Assembly: GCF_001642475.1 (NCBI RefSeq)
Contig: NW_019173933.1
Span: 434,001 to 498,000, forward strand
DNA length: 64,000 nucleotides
DNA from: Fonsecaea monophora
Lineage: Eukaryota > Ascomycota > Eurotiomycetes > Chaetothyriales > Herpotrichiellaceae
Direction of reading: 5' to 3'
Shown: positions 41,846 to 52,709 of the stretch, piece by piece
Layout of the letters: every line of letters starts with the position of its first letter
How positions within the stretch are numbered: position 1 is the first letter of the stretch
Notes under the pieces: generated by a model
The model's input: the letters and a program-made list of their open reading frames with translations, nothing else
What the model was told of the DNA's origin: nothing
The model's database searches: none
Made by a program: the position numbers and the translations under genes

Positions 41846-42968
41846 TCAATGAGATTCCAGATTCCAAGACAGAGCAAGGACGGAGAGGAATGTGACATAC
41901 GCAGCAGTCGCCGCAAAGATCTCGACTCTCCGTGCCGTGGTGAAAATAGCCAGGCAGATGGAGAACAGGGCCGAGTAGGCCAGAAGGACCCCGAGACGGT
42001 CCACCATGTTGTTGACAAAGTAGAGGGTGAAGATCGAGGCCGCGGGGATGGCCGAGGCAAGCACAACTCCTACCAGATGCGACAGGGCGCGGACATGGGT
42101 TTTGCGGTAATTGTAGATGCCACATTCGGGGTCGACAGGTCGCTGAGAGAGAGGTGGTTAGAAGGAGAGCTCGCTATCTTCGGCCACGAGGGGACTGTTG
42201 AAGCAGTTGTACGTACCTTCCATCGACGTCCTATCAAGTTGTGAAATCGCCCGACAAGTTCGTCCGACACCCATCGGGAAAAGAAGTCCTTCTCGACGGC
42301 TTCATGCGAGACAGTGACAAGATCGGAGGACCTATCGTCGCAGCTGGGATCGTCAGGATCGTGAATGTGGAAAATATCCCGTTCGACGCCTCCAAGAAAG
42401 TTGTCGCCATGGTCGCGGTGCTCGAGCCACACTCGTAGCATTTTCAGATCGTGCTTGGTGGGATTCTGCAATGTGCACAGTTCTTTGTACTGCAGGAGCG
42501 ACTCGTCTAGAGAGATGTCAGAGGGATGCGGAAACTGAATGAGGGGTCCAGGAGCGTGAGCGTGAGCGTACTGTATTCCCTCAACTTGACGCGGATTTTC
42601 TGGATGATGTCCCATTGCTCAGAGGGCTCGTCGTCATCCTCCAGACCCTGGCTCAACTTATACCAGTTTCGTTGCGCTTCGATGCCTTTGAGGTCCTGCC
42701 TCTGTTCCTCTTCATTTCGTAGATCTCTCAGTTCTGTCTCAAGATGAGTGATCTCGGCCTGCAAGAACAAAAGATTCTGGGCGTTCAGTGAACCGAAGCG
42801 ACGAAAGATCGCCACTTCTGGCCAGGTGCCCATCAGGTCGGACAGCTTGGGGTAACTGCCCATGCTCCAAGACCGGGTGATGCCAGCTGGCGGGGCTTGC
42901 ACCACGGCGGCTTCACTCTCGACTATCGTCTCCGACGGTGACGATGATGAAGGTTTTTCCACAGACAT
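41846..42968 (-). CDS. DUF6594 membrane protein
   Basis: Exons 42572-42968, 42217-42506 and 41846-42142 give 327 aa; the introns are 65 and 74 bp. After a Ser/Glu-rich tail the family start is clear: GSYPKLSDLMGTWPEVAIFRRF, then LNAQNLLFLQAEITHLETEL and a helical region ending NLIGRRWK. The C-terminal exon has two or three membrane segments (VGVVLASAIPAASIFTLYF, LGVLLAYSALFSICLAIFTT, AATAAYVTFLSVLAL). DUF6594 proteins are abundant in filamentous ascomycetes and have no known function. A GTATGT within the last segment could be a donor for a further intron, but no good downstream exon was found. Confidence 0.9.
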
Positions 42969-43440
42969 GGCAGGTGGATGGTTGGGTCCTTAAAACGCCA
43001 AATTGAGTCAGCTACTTGATTCCTGAGGCATAAAGTGGCAATCGCGGCCCAGCAGTTTTGTATCATTCACGAGCACATGCCATCCGGCTGAAAAGATTGT
43101 GGCGGAGCAAATATGCAAGCTGAATGCACAGCCCACGCGGCGCTCCCTCCCCCTCCACGCGAGGCAGAGCCGCATATGAGGGGCTGATACGAGACCTGGC
43201 CATTTTGACGCATACAAAACCCCCGGCAGCCGAAGAAGTAAGGCTTTCTTGGATGTTCAGGCATATGTGCTCACCAACGGATGTCCACCTTGCCACCACC
43301 TCTGTCACGCATGAAAGGCCATTCTCTCTCCAGTTTTCTGCTCACTAGCTGATGCTATAGTCCCGTCAGCACCTGTGATTCCACAAGTCCCCATCCTGTA
43401 CTCCCGTGCCGCCCCGGCCCTTTGGCCCGAACCCACGCGG
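42969..43440. promoter_or_regulatory. Divergent promoter region
   Basis: This lies between the DUF6594 gene (minus) and the retropepsin-like gene (plus). The downstream frame stays open from about 43362 after a TATAG, so a short 5' exon for the plus-strand gene may lie here. Confidence 0.35.
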
Positions 43441-44365
43441 ATGGCGCCTGATCGTCGGGCGCGCCTCCGCGCCTGGTCAAACTCGTTCTTTGGCCGTGAT
43501 CCTTCACCCCACCAGGATAAGAAAACGAGTGCTCTGCATCACCTGGCTTCGGCAGGTCTGGATCTTGTTATTACGCCTACTGAGGAGGAAGTATGGGCGG
43601 AACAGGCTCGAAATGCGGCCTCGACTGTTCTCCAGGAGCTGGAAAAGGTGTGCAGCGTTGATCCTTTGCAGCCCGGCCAGCTGCCACGAAGGATCACGAT
43701 AGAGGTTAGCGGGTTCTCCTGGAGCTAAATACATAATACCCCGTGCTGACAACGCTTAATTACAGGTCGTGGACGATGCCCAGTCCGAGAATGGAGTCCA
43801 CCCCATCACCGGCGTGGACGACAATCCATTCGATCCCCACGCACAGACGGAAGACGACGAGAGCTACTACGATTTCGAGGAGGACATATATATTGTCAAA
43901 AATGAGGAGGGCAAAATCTTTAGCCGAGCCATGATCGACACGGGCATGGATGGGAATGCAATCAGCGTCGAGAAGGCCAGGCTGACAAACATACCAATCG
44001 AGCCTTGGACCGGAGGCCAGCTTCGTGATGCCGACGGAGAGCCATTCAAGCCAGAAGGGTTACTGAAAGCTCAGTTCCATTTCAGTGGCAAGATGCAGAC
44101 CAGCCGGAGCTGGCTGGTCGAGTTCATGGTTCTGCACAATCCTCCGTTCGACGTTGCCATTGGCAGGCAGTTTATCAACTCGGCGAGACTCTTCAAGAAG
44201 AGCGACGTGCTCCTGCCCATCGTGGTCGACAAGGCCAAGGATGCAAAAGCTCAGCAGATCAGCAACCAAAACGCGAAACGCGAGAGCGATCGCCAGAAGG
44301 AAGAGGAGAAAAGGCGAAAAGAGCTGAATCGCCGGAAAGAGAGGGAGAAGGCAGGTAAAAAGTGA
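43441..44365 (+). CDS. Retropepsin-like aspartyl protease-domain protein
   Basis: Exons 43441-43704 and 43766-44365 give 287 aa (intron 61 bp, donor GTTAGC, acceptor TTACAG). An acidic region (TEDDESYYDFEEDIYIV) precedes a beta-rich domain with AMIDTGMDGNAIS (DTG at ~146-148) and, later, PPFDVAIGRQFI. These are the flap-bearing halves of retroviral-type aspartyl protease folds found in many fungal hypothetical proteins. The C-terminus is a long Lys/Glu/Arg helix (KEEEKRRKELNRRKEREK). It could be a stand-alone protease or a domesticated fold; there is no transposon context. The start could lie in an upstream exon. Confidence 0.75.
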
Positions 44366-45384
44366 TCAGGGTCAGCGCTTCTCGGTCAGGCCTGCAACAA
44401 AACACAGAGTCGAAGTCGATGCCGTTACAAGCCCCAATGCAGAGTCTATAGTCAGGCGATTGTGAAGACACTCACAGGGCAGAATTGAGCCGAGGGACCT
44501 GACAATGCGAGATCAGAAAGGTGAAGACAGTGCTGAAGGTGACACGATACTGCTGACAACTATCGAGGTGTGAGGTCAGCCAAAAGCGAGCGATTCCAGA
44601 CAGAGATATTGATTATTATTAGCCGGAAGGTTTCAGTGATTCTGGCCGGTGGAAAGGGAACTTCTCTGCTTCTATAGCGTCGACACGAAAGGCGGGCGAT
44701 TAACCAGGCTACCACCACCACTACGAAGCTTGACTTGGAGAGTTTCAGAGTCTAACTAGCGACTGATATTGCCCTATGGTTAAGGTTCTCTTTAGAGTTA
44801 TTCCTCCCTTCTCACCCTAATCAGACTCTAAACTCGATGCATATTATCATATCCCAATTATTCCTCTCACGACATACAATTCCTCTGCTCACAGTTGTCA
44901 GAATGAAGGGAGTAGGTTATCAAATCTGAACGGATCTCACTTCTCCTGAGACTGTGATCCACTTGATTCGACATGCCTCGCCACCCATCAATTCTACCGT
45001 CCCAGCATTCAAACTATCGTGATACGTGTCGCGCCCTCCGCTCGTACCATGCCCTCGAGCTTCATACTGCTTGAAGATTCCACGAGGCCGTCCGCTCTGG
45101 CATCTCGAGTGACTGGTACTGTGCTGAAGTTCGGGCCTCGAATCTGAAAAATAGTATCTATCGCCTTGAAATTGACCCGATTGTTCTCAGTTACCAACCT
45201 ATGCAGAAGTACTGGCGCTGGAGGCCGACTCGCTGGATATCTATCAGTTCCTCCATCCTCTTGCTTGTCTGCCAGTCTTGAGAGGGAGCAGCTTCTGTCG
45301 GTGTGAGGTTATACTTTTGTTGGTAGTCTGTCATCCGTTAGTTGGGTGACTGACGTTTGGCATTTCTGACAAGGCTGGCTCACA

Positions 45385-45405
45385 GGGGGGGGGGGGGGGG
45401 GGGGG
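45385..45405 (+). repeat. Poly-G tract (21 G)
   Basis: Twenty-one consecutive G residues, the longest mononucleotide run noticed in the window. It lies in non-coding sequence. Such tracts are prone to slippage and may also mark a low-confidence assembly site. Confidence 0.9.
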
Positions 45406-45769
45406 TTTATGTCCATGCTCAAGCCTGCATTCTTGGTCTGCGGATAACACTTCTATCGATCGAGGTCGACGACGTCGTCCTTGATCTCTCCCCGCACAAT
45501 AGGCATTCACCGCTCCAGCAAGTGTTGACAAGTTTCAATTTTCTCTTCCAAAGATCCTGACACGCGGCACGGCGCGGTCTTCATCACTTTTGATATGAGC
45601 TGGGAAGAGGGGAGGGCAAAACATGGATCAGCACCTCGTACAGGGGGAGGAGCAGTACACATGATGCTCTCTTCTGTCGCAGTACACCAACTACACGGAC
45701 GCAGAACAGGATGTCCGGGCTCTTCTGAAGATGAAAGACGCAGAAGATAACGAGGCTGAAGAAGGACAA

Positions 45770-45898
45770 TCACACAATGATGTACGAGGCAAGCATGTTC
45801 AGGGCCTCGTCCGATCCGCAGCGGATCCTGCCGAGACGTGCCACAGTTTGACGAGTGTTGGACCCGGGGTAATCAACCATCACGACACTGCGAGACAT
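45770..45898 (-). pseudogene. Possible SNF2-type helicase C-terminal relic
   Basis: A 42-codon frame reads MSRSVVMVDYPGSNTRQ, TVARLGRIRCGSDEALN and MLASYIIV before a stop. It resembles the last conserved helicase segment of fungal SNF2-like proteins, where a D-x-P-G..N. stretch is followed by Q(T/A)xxRxxRIGQ. No other helicase motifs are seen nearby. It may be a fossil or a coincidence. Confidence 0.25.
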
Positions 45899-46579
45899 TC
45901 AACTCGGAACGGCTGAACAAGGTGAACTGGCAAGCAAAATCATTAAAAGATGAGGACCGAGAATAACACCACACGTAGCCTTCTGTGTCTGGAACATCGT
46001 CTTTTCTTTCGAGCACTCCCCCACCAATCTTTTTGATTTTCGCCATTGCTCTAGCCTCTAAAGAAACCGTTTTTCCCGCCCTCAAAGGGCATAAATGTCA
46101 CAAACAATGTGCCATGATCGTCGTCCATGTCAGATACGTCCGGACCTCCCTTTTCGGGTCGTGAATCCCTTAAAACACCCATTTCAGCTTGTTGGTACGA
46201 TGGCCCCTGCACATATATATCCCCGGATTTTTCAGAGTTGTTGGTGTGATCGGTTTGTGGAACTTGTAAATGAAACAAGCTACATCGCGCAATAGGTCAG
46301 CGCTTGCTTTTTAAATGCTCGAGCAGCATCCACATATCCATAATTGCGATTCCAAGAGTCAGCATATCCAAACTCGGGTCGGCCTGAAGACCGATCAGCT
46401 CATTGCGAGCCCTGTCTCATGTCTTCTGTGTTTATGTCTCATCCCTCAGCACTGCGGGTGCGCCGAACTGATCGGCAATTTCCGTCCTGTACCGTGCCAG
46501 GAAGAGACCACCAAAAATCCGCAGATATTCCTGGCAGAAAGCAGTCAGAATCACTGCTTTGAATCGGACTGGACGCGTT

Positions 46580-47701
46580 TCAGGAGAGGTTCCGCACCCC
46601 AGGGATCCGTACCGACGAGATGAAACCTTTCAACCACCCATTCATATCGGCAAGCACTGTTGTAACATCCTTCCAGCGCCGCCTGACCCAGTCTTCCACC
46701 CGTCGATCTTTGTATCCCTTCCACCTCGCCCACATGACGAAGAGGAATACCAGACTTGCATCAATCATGATTTGCCGCACGAGTGCCCAGGCCAGCCATT
46801 TGACCCACGTTGATATTCGATAGAATATTCTTCTCCGCCTGGAGGTCTCCTCGGGAGAGAAAGAGGAAGAGGACAGTAAGTGGTTTGCGGACAGTTGTTC
46901 TCGTAATGCAGCTACCTCGGTCGAGAGGTGTTTTAGGTGAGATTCAATGCGACTTCGCCAGTCAGGATCAGAAGTCGCTTGCCGTGAAGCGGACAAAGGG
47001 CCGATCACTGCATGGGTTACGGGGTCCACCTCTTCGCTCTCCACAATATCATCGCTCCCTCCTTGTGACACCGGTGATAGGACTCGTAGTCGACTGGGGT
47101 CGGAATTTAACCTGCTCAAGCTTTCGCCTTCTCTTCGCGTACTTTGACCGGGAGGTAGGCTTCCAAAGCTCGTTGTTTGCCCCAGCCCAGCCCGCTCCAG
47201 TCGTCTTGTCGGCGACTCTGCGTCTTCATCCTCTGAGCTCCCACTTTGGCTTTTGATCTGGTTCCAAACAAATTCCAGTTCCGCCACCAGCTCACGGGAC
47301 TCCTGCGTGCCCGAGGCATATTCCTTCATGGTCTCTATTAGTGTACTGATGTAGCGTCGTTTCGCTTCGGTGCGGGACATGCCGGCACAAGCATGCCATG
47401 CGTCCCATTTCTCAATTTCGGCCTCGGCCTCTCGCACACGTAGGTCTCGAGATGCGTAGCGGTGAACGTTATTTGACTTGGAGTTATTTGGATCCGGCGA
47501 AACAGAGGGCAAGGTAGGACGGGGAAGGATGGATTCGACGTCGCCCTCCATCGACTGTTTATAGAGGCCATAGAGACGTAGGCGGGCAGAAGGAGGTGGT
47601 CGGGAGGAGCCCGTTCGAGGAAGACGACGGACTGTGGCGAGAGCATGGACAAAGACGCGGTCTGTAGGGGAGGAAGTGAGACTCTGGCCGTGTGCCCTCA
47701 T
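46580..47701 (-). CDS. Atg37/ACBD5-like acyl-CoA-binding membrane protein
   Basis: Single exon, 373 aa, from the ATG at 47701; the frame upstream opens only at TTG. The acyl-CoA-binding domain occupies about residues 13-130: DRVFVHALATVRRLPRTGS, LRLYGLYKQSMEGDVE, then EKWDAWHACAGMSRTEAKRR. It has the long central insertion seen in peroxisomal Atg37. A low-complexity middle with RLNSDPSRLRVLSP precedes a coiled coil (SHLKHLSTEVAALREQL). A single membrane segment near residues 308-330 (ALVRQIMIDASLVFLFVMW) is followed by a basic tail. Atg37 sits on peroxisomes and helps assemble the pexophagy receptor complex. The assignment rests on this architecture. Confidence 0.85.
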   Translation of the reverse strand: MRAHGQSLTSSPTDRVFVHALATVRRLPRTGSSRPPPSARLRLYGLYKQSMEGDVESILPRPTLPSVSPDPNNSKSNNVHRYASRDLRVREAEAEIEKWDAWHACAGMSRTEAKRRYISTLIETMKEYASGTQESRELVAELEFVWNQIKSQSGSSEDEDAESPTRRLERAGLGQTTSFGSLPPGQSTRREGESLSRLNSDPSRLRVLSPVSQGGSDDIVESEEVDPVTHAVIGPLSASRQATSDPDWRSRIESHLKHLSTEVAALREQLSANHLLSSSSFSPEETSRRRRIFYRISTWVKWLAWALVRQIMIDASLVFLFVMWARWKGYKDRRVEDWVRRRWKDVTTVLADMNGWLKGFISSVRIPGVRNLS

Positions 47702-48266
47702 GATATCAGAGACGCAGTTGAGACATACCCACAGAGTCCGACATGGCGCCAACTGCGCCCGAGGCCTGCTTGCCTCTCTTTACAAAGCAGCGCCGATAAG
47801 GATTAATTCAATGTCAAAGGGAGGATGTCATTCAGATGTCTGGCGCGGAAGATGGCATGCGGAGAAGGGGGGCAATTCCGTAGTCGCGTGAGAGGGCTGA
47901 GATGAATTTGGACGAGAAGAAAAGATGCCGGGCGATACAGTCGTGAATATAGATCATCAGGAGAAGTATGCACAATGGAAGTAAAATGGGTAGATACTAT
48001 GTCAAAGGCAGCCGCATAGCTGACTGACTGCCGAAGTTTGACGAGGACAGTATCGCGTTGATTTGAGCAATCAATTCTTTGATCATTTGGATTTTCGGGA
48101 TCTCTCCAAAGGCCTCGGCCTGCGGTTACGGCGCCACATGTGACGGCTGCGCGCCAATATAACACGGTACGCAATACGAGGTACATTCCACCATCCATCA
48201 ACAATCCCTTTTGATTTCACCATTTCCCCTCGTCGATACATCTCTCCAGCAACATACGGTACAAAT
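47702..48266. other. Intergenic region
   Basis: Promoter region of the Atg37-like gene and 3' end of the DUF2237 gene, both minus strand. No supported gene is seen. Confidence 0.4.
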
Positions 48267-48848
48267 CTATCCTCCAACCCTCTCTGGCTGCGACTTGCCA
48301 CTCAGCTCCGTAGTTTCGCGGGCGATCCCGTGCGACGGCTGCTCAGGATCACTGTGCGCACCTTGTCGGTTTCTGGTCGACTCTTTCGGCGCCTCTCCCC
48401 CCATGGCATACTTGCTCAAATCTGCATACTTGACGGTGTTTAGAGCGCTCTCGTGCGAGGCATGAAGATGCACTCGCGGTACCGTCGACTGTGATATTTG
48501 TCCCTTTTGCGCTGCATCAAATGCTTCCTTCCACCGATGTGCACAGAGACACCATTTCATTCCGTCTTTGACGCCGGCATCGCCAAGGTTATTGCCTCTC
48601 GAGTTCGTAAAGTCCAGAAACTCTTGGTTCACCGTGGCTGCTACCGAATGGTTTCCCTTGTCCTCAGGTCCGGTTCTGCAGTATCCGTCACGAAAGAAGC
48701 CGGTAGGAGGGTCTCTCGAGTGCATTGCCAGCTGTCCACCGGCGACTGATAGCATGTCAGTGTGAATTGACAAGAAATGGAGCTAAGAAGGCGCACCATT
48801 CTTATTCTTCATCATTTCCTTGCTTGAGGTCTGTGGAGACGCAGCCAT
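48267..48848 (-). CDS. DUF2237 family protein
   Basis: Exons 48797-48848 and 48267-48745 give 176 aa across a 51-bp intron; the join makes KNVAGGQLAMHS. The diagnostic block follows: DPPTGFFRDGYCRTGPEDKG, NHSVAATV, then KWCLCAHRWKEAFDA and VHLHASHESAL. DUF2237 proteins are small, widespread in bacteria and fungi, and have conserved Cys, His and Asp residues that suggest metal binding or catalysis; the function is unknown. The C-terminal 40 residues (ESTRNRQGAHSDPEQ) are polar and not conserved. Confidence 0.9.
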
Positions 48849-49797
48849 CTTGGAGGGATTGCTCTAGTTGGCTGTAGCGTACCTCTAACAGTCTCTGCAG
48901 TATTATGTCGAGTCGAGGCTCTGATACCAAAATATCTTCAAGAGACGAAAATCGAGGAAGGGAAGCTCGAGACATCTTCGAAGCCTCACACTCTTTTTAC
49001 AGTCCCGGACAAAATGATCAAGCTTGTGGTTATGAGATCATGACGTTTTCCGGAGTGTTTACATCACCAGAAGCTCAAACACGATCCTGTGCGGCACAGA
49101 TCGAAACTCATTAATGACAGCATGAATCGTCGCTTTTGGTACCTTTCAAGAAACTGTGGAAGAGAATGGAGCAGACAGCCCCTCGCCTCTGCACTTCATC
49201 TGTGCGCGAAAGAAGCAGACAATACTTGGTAATGCTCCACACGCTGGCTCCAGTTCATCGTACGAGCACCAACATGTATCGATAAGATAAGACCCTGATC
49301 GGACTCAGTAGCCGTCAGCTTCGCGATCAGCAGACGCGTTATACGCCGTACTATACGCCTGGTATGCATGGAATGCCTTGTATGCACGGCACCATTCTGA
49401 ATCTCGCCTCGATAATTTATCAAAAATAACAATGGATATACGCGCAGGACCCTCAATGGAATCCACCCAAGACAGCATCCGCCATGACCGGAGTCTGTCT
49501 CTCCTCCCCGGGGAATGCACCTCGGCAATGTACCCGGAGCTGCGGAGAGCCACCGCGGGGAGATGTACAGGGTATCAATGACTGAGCTCGTTAGGGTATC
49601 GATTATGCCCCCTGACGCCGGCGTCGATCCCTCCCTTTATCCCCAGATCTCTCCAGGAAAGCTGTGTTGCCCAGAAACCATATTAGAGGTGTATCTCCCC
49701 CCCGCTAAAGCCGCTGGAACAACGCCCAGGAGTATTCCATCTCTCTCCCCAAAGTATATTTCAATAGCTCTAGGTTGCAAACCACCGGTTCTCTGCT
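48849..49797. other. Divergent promoter region
   Basis: About 950 bp between the DUF2237 gene (minus) and the MFS transporter (plus). Short frames only. Confidence 0.4.
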
Positions 49798-51495
49798 ATG
49801 CTCAACAAGCATGGCTTACAAAAAGATGAAATTGCACATGAAGATGTCATGAACCCTATCGCCGTAGACGGCGCTGTCGAGGTAGCGGCCCAGAATGTAT
49901 CTCTACAAAACGACCCGAGAAATGCACCAATCTCCGACGCCGATGGCATTGAACATCGATACTTGACCTTTGAAACAGATATTCCGCTGAACCCGGTCCT
50001 ACCATCTGGGGCCAAGAATGAACTTCCGCCCTGTCCAAATCTGCGTGACTATGACAACCCATTTACCTGGTCACTGACGCGGAAGAACCTCATGACATAC
50101 CTCTCCTGCTCAGTCAACATCACGGCCGCATATTCCGCCGGCTCTTATGCATCGCCAACCGCACAGCTGACTGAAAAGTGGGGGATCTCTGCCGTGGCAT
50201 ACAAGACTGGCATCACTATTTTCACGGCTGGGTTTGGGGTTGCTCCTATGATACTGGCACCATTTTCGGAGATCAATGGAAGGAGACCTGTCTTCATCTT
50301 CACTGGAATCCTCTTTGTCATATGTCAGATTGGGTGTGCGGTGACCGACTCCTTCGCAGGGATGCTGCTGGCTCGGTTCTTTCTCGGTGTTGGGGGATCC
50401 ACGTTCTCTACCATGGTGGGAGGTATTCTCGCAGATATCTGGGTTACAGCTGACCGGAATGGTCCTATGGTCCTCTTCACGGGAGCCACCTTGTTTGGCA
50501 CCGGTCTTGGGCCTCTGGTGTCCGGGTTCGTTGCACAACGCACGTCGTGGCGTTGGGTGTTCTGGATCCAAGTCATCACTAGTGGTACCCTGGTCAGTCT
50601 TGTCACCATCTTCTTCAAGGAAACGCGTGGTGGCATCATCCTCAGTCGCAAGGCGAAACTGCTGAACAAATGGTACGAGCAGCTGGAAGCCGCAGGAGCT
50701 TTGGGGATGGAAGTGGAAGCTGAGGGTAAGGAGCTGGAAAAGGGCGGCTCGAAGAGGTGTTGCCGGATCCGATGGAAAGTGAGGTCAGACGAAGACCGAA
50801 TGTCGATATCCAGGATGATCGCCGTCTCCCTTTACCGACCTTTCAACATGCTCGTCACTGAGCCCGTGGTGTTCTGGTTCAGTCTCTGGATCTCGTTCTC
50901 TTGGGCTGTGCTCTACCTGCAATTCGGGTCGATCCCTCTGGTGTTTGAGGTCAACCACGGCTTCAGCTTAGAACAGACTGGGGCGATATTCACAGCCATG
51001 TGCGTTGGAGCCATTGTCTCCACGGTCCTGAGCATCTGGCAGGAGAAATGGGCCGCCAAGCACTATCCCGTCAAGATCAACGGCAGTCCCGAGGGCAGGC
51101 TGATGTTCACGTGCATCGAATCTGCCTTCATGCCAATCGGGCTATTCTGGTTCGGGTGGACGTGTTACTCGTCCATCCACTGGATCGTCCCTACCATCGC
51201 CATCAGCGTTGCCACGATGGGCATCTTCAGCATCTTCCTCGGCACCTTCAACTACACGGCCGACTGCTATCACACGTACGCGAGCTCGGCCCTGGCGGCG
51301 TCGGGAATTTGCCGAAACCTCCTGGGCGGATCTTTTCCACTGGTAACAAATCAGCTGTTCACGAACCTGGGGTTCCAGGCCGCAAGCAGCCTTTTGGGCG
51401 CCATCGGACTCGCATTGACTCTTGTTCCTTGGGTGCTGGTCCTGTACGGCCCAAAGATCAGGGCCAGAAGCAAGATTGCGAGCTCATTTACTTGA
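49798..51495 (+). CDS. MFS transporter, DHA1 drug/polyamine type
   Basis: Single exon, 565 aa. A cytosolic N-terminal tail of about 95 residues precedes twelve membrane segments. Family marks: DYDNPFTWSLTRKN before TM1; SEINGRRPVFIFTG (motif A in loop 2-3); ARFFLGVGGSTFSTMVGGILADI; GPLVSGFVAQRTSWRWVFWIQV (motif C region and the WRW turn); FFKETRGG; TFNYTADCYHTYASSALAASG near the C-terminus. The central loop is long and charged (GMEVEAEGKELEKGGSKRCC). Such proteins export drugs or polyamines by proton antiport at the plasma membrane. It lies outside the catabolic block. Confidence 0.93.
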   Translation: MLNKHGLQKDEIAHEDVMNPIAVDGAVEVAAQNVSLQNDPRNAPISDADGIEHRYLTFETDIPLNPVLPSGAKNELPPCPNLRDYDNPFTWSLTRKNLMTYLSCSVNITAAYSAGSYASPTAQLTEKWGISAVAYKTGITIFTAGFGVAPMILAPFSEINGRRPVFIFTGILFVICQIGCAVTDSFAGMLLARFFLGVGGSTFSTMVGGILADIWVTADRNGPMVLFTGATLFGTGLGPLVSGFVAQRTSWRWVFWIQVITSGTLVSLVTIFFKETRGGIILSRKAKLLNKWYEQLEAAGALGMEVEAEGKELEKGGSKRCCRIRWKVRSDEDRMSISRMIAVSLYRPFNMLVTEPVVFWFSLWISFSWAVLYLQFGSIPLVFEVNHGFSLEQTGAIFTAMCVGAIVSTVLSIWQEKWAAKHYPVKINGSPEGRLMFTCIESAFMPIGLFWFGWTCYSSIHWIVPTIAISVATMGIFSIFLGTFNYTADCYHTYASSALAASGICRNLLGGSFPLVTNQLFTNLGFQAASSLLGAIGLALTLVPWVLVLYGPKIRARSKIASSFT

Positions 51496-52709
51496 ACCGA
51501 CACTTGCTTGCTGGTTGCAGAGTATGATTTCCCACAAAGTGTATGCGGGAAGACAGATTCAGATACGCTCAGGCATCTGTCTCTAGAGCCAATACCCGCC
51601 CTGCACGTCAGAGCACCAAGTTGTCTCCGTGGCCTGGTCAAGCAATAGGGACATGTCGGCGGTGGACCTTCGTCCGCGACCACTCACGTCCGACAAGCTT
51701 GATCAAAATAGCTAGAGTGACGGAATCTTTAAACTAAAACTGGAACCCGTTGACGCCGATCTCCAACAGATGAGAGAGCGTTGTAAAGCTACCCTACCCT
51801 CCTATGATCTGCATGTGCAACATGCCGTTGTCGTCCTCACGGAACGAGCAGTCGGCCGGGAACAGTCGGGAGGACACCGAGCGAGCGTCATCAGAGCACC
51901 CGTCCACAGGGTGGTAGAGGAAATAGGGCAAAAGGGGCTAGGTCGAGACAAGAAGTGTCTGTGCGGCACAAGGAGAATGGATGGAATGGACTGACGATGA
52001 GGGAGGTCACGGCACCGTGTACACGTAAGTGTAGACCGTGTAGCTGGCTTGATCTGCCTCTATCGAGGTAGACCTAAATATGAAGTATACATGGTCCTGC
52101 TCACTTGCTTGCCCACCATCACCTTGTACTTTTGCTTGGTACTTCGTGACTCCCGTCCTAACAAGTACTCAGTACTTCTCCACGCGACACGTCGTGACGC
52201 GCTGTCCCGTGACAAGTTCACAGCTACGAGGATCCTTCGTGGAGAGAATGCAGCGGACAGTCTCGTGTCAAAGATAAATGCCAACTAGTACAACAGTACA
52301 AGGTATGTTTTTCATAAAAGCTCGCTTTGTTGGATAATTCCTCGTTGTAATGGGGGTATCGATCGTTGTCGTAACAATACAAGATAAGCAAGCACACTGT
52401 GATCGTAACACACAAGTCCCATCCGTACATGACCGCCAGAGCGGCAGGTCCAGATTCTGAGACCGACCCCTGAACAACCATATCTCCTCGTCCTCAATAC
52501 CATGAGGCTTCCACTCCATTATGGCTCGGCGCGGCCAAGCCAAGGGGCGTTGTAACCGATTCACGGTCTTTTGAGTAAATTAAAACAAGTCATCCACTCA
52601 TGACGTTTGTCGTCTGCCGTTGAACGCCGTTCCTCATCTCCATCTAATGTGCAAATCGTTGAAAATCTCCCAAATGCGCCGGCCCGTTTGCTGTATGAAT
52701 GGAAGTAGA
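51496..52709. other. Convergent 3' intergenic region
   Basis: About 1.2 kb between the MFS transporter and the third Zn2Cys6 gene, which converge. It should hold both terminator regions. No supported gene is seen. Confidence 0.4.

Larger units (their letters stand above)
44366..46579. other. Intergenic region, 2.2 kb
   Basis: This contains a run of 21 G (45385-45405) and a possible helicase relic on the minus strand at 45770-45898, both listed separately. Otherwise only broken frames are seen. Confidence 0.4.

Noticed and set aside
44366..46579. Possible transposon next to the retropepsin-like gene
   Set aside because: No reverse transcriptase or integrase motifs, terminal repeats or target duplications were seen.
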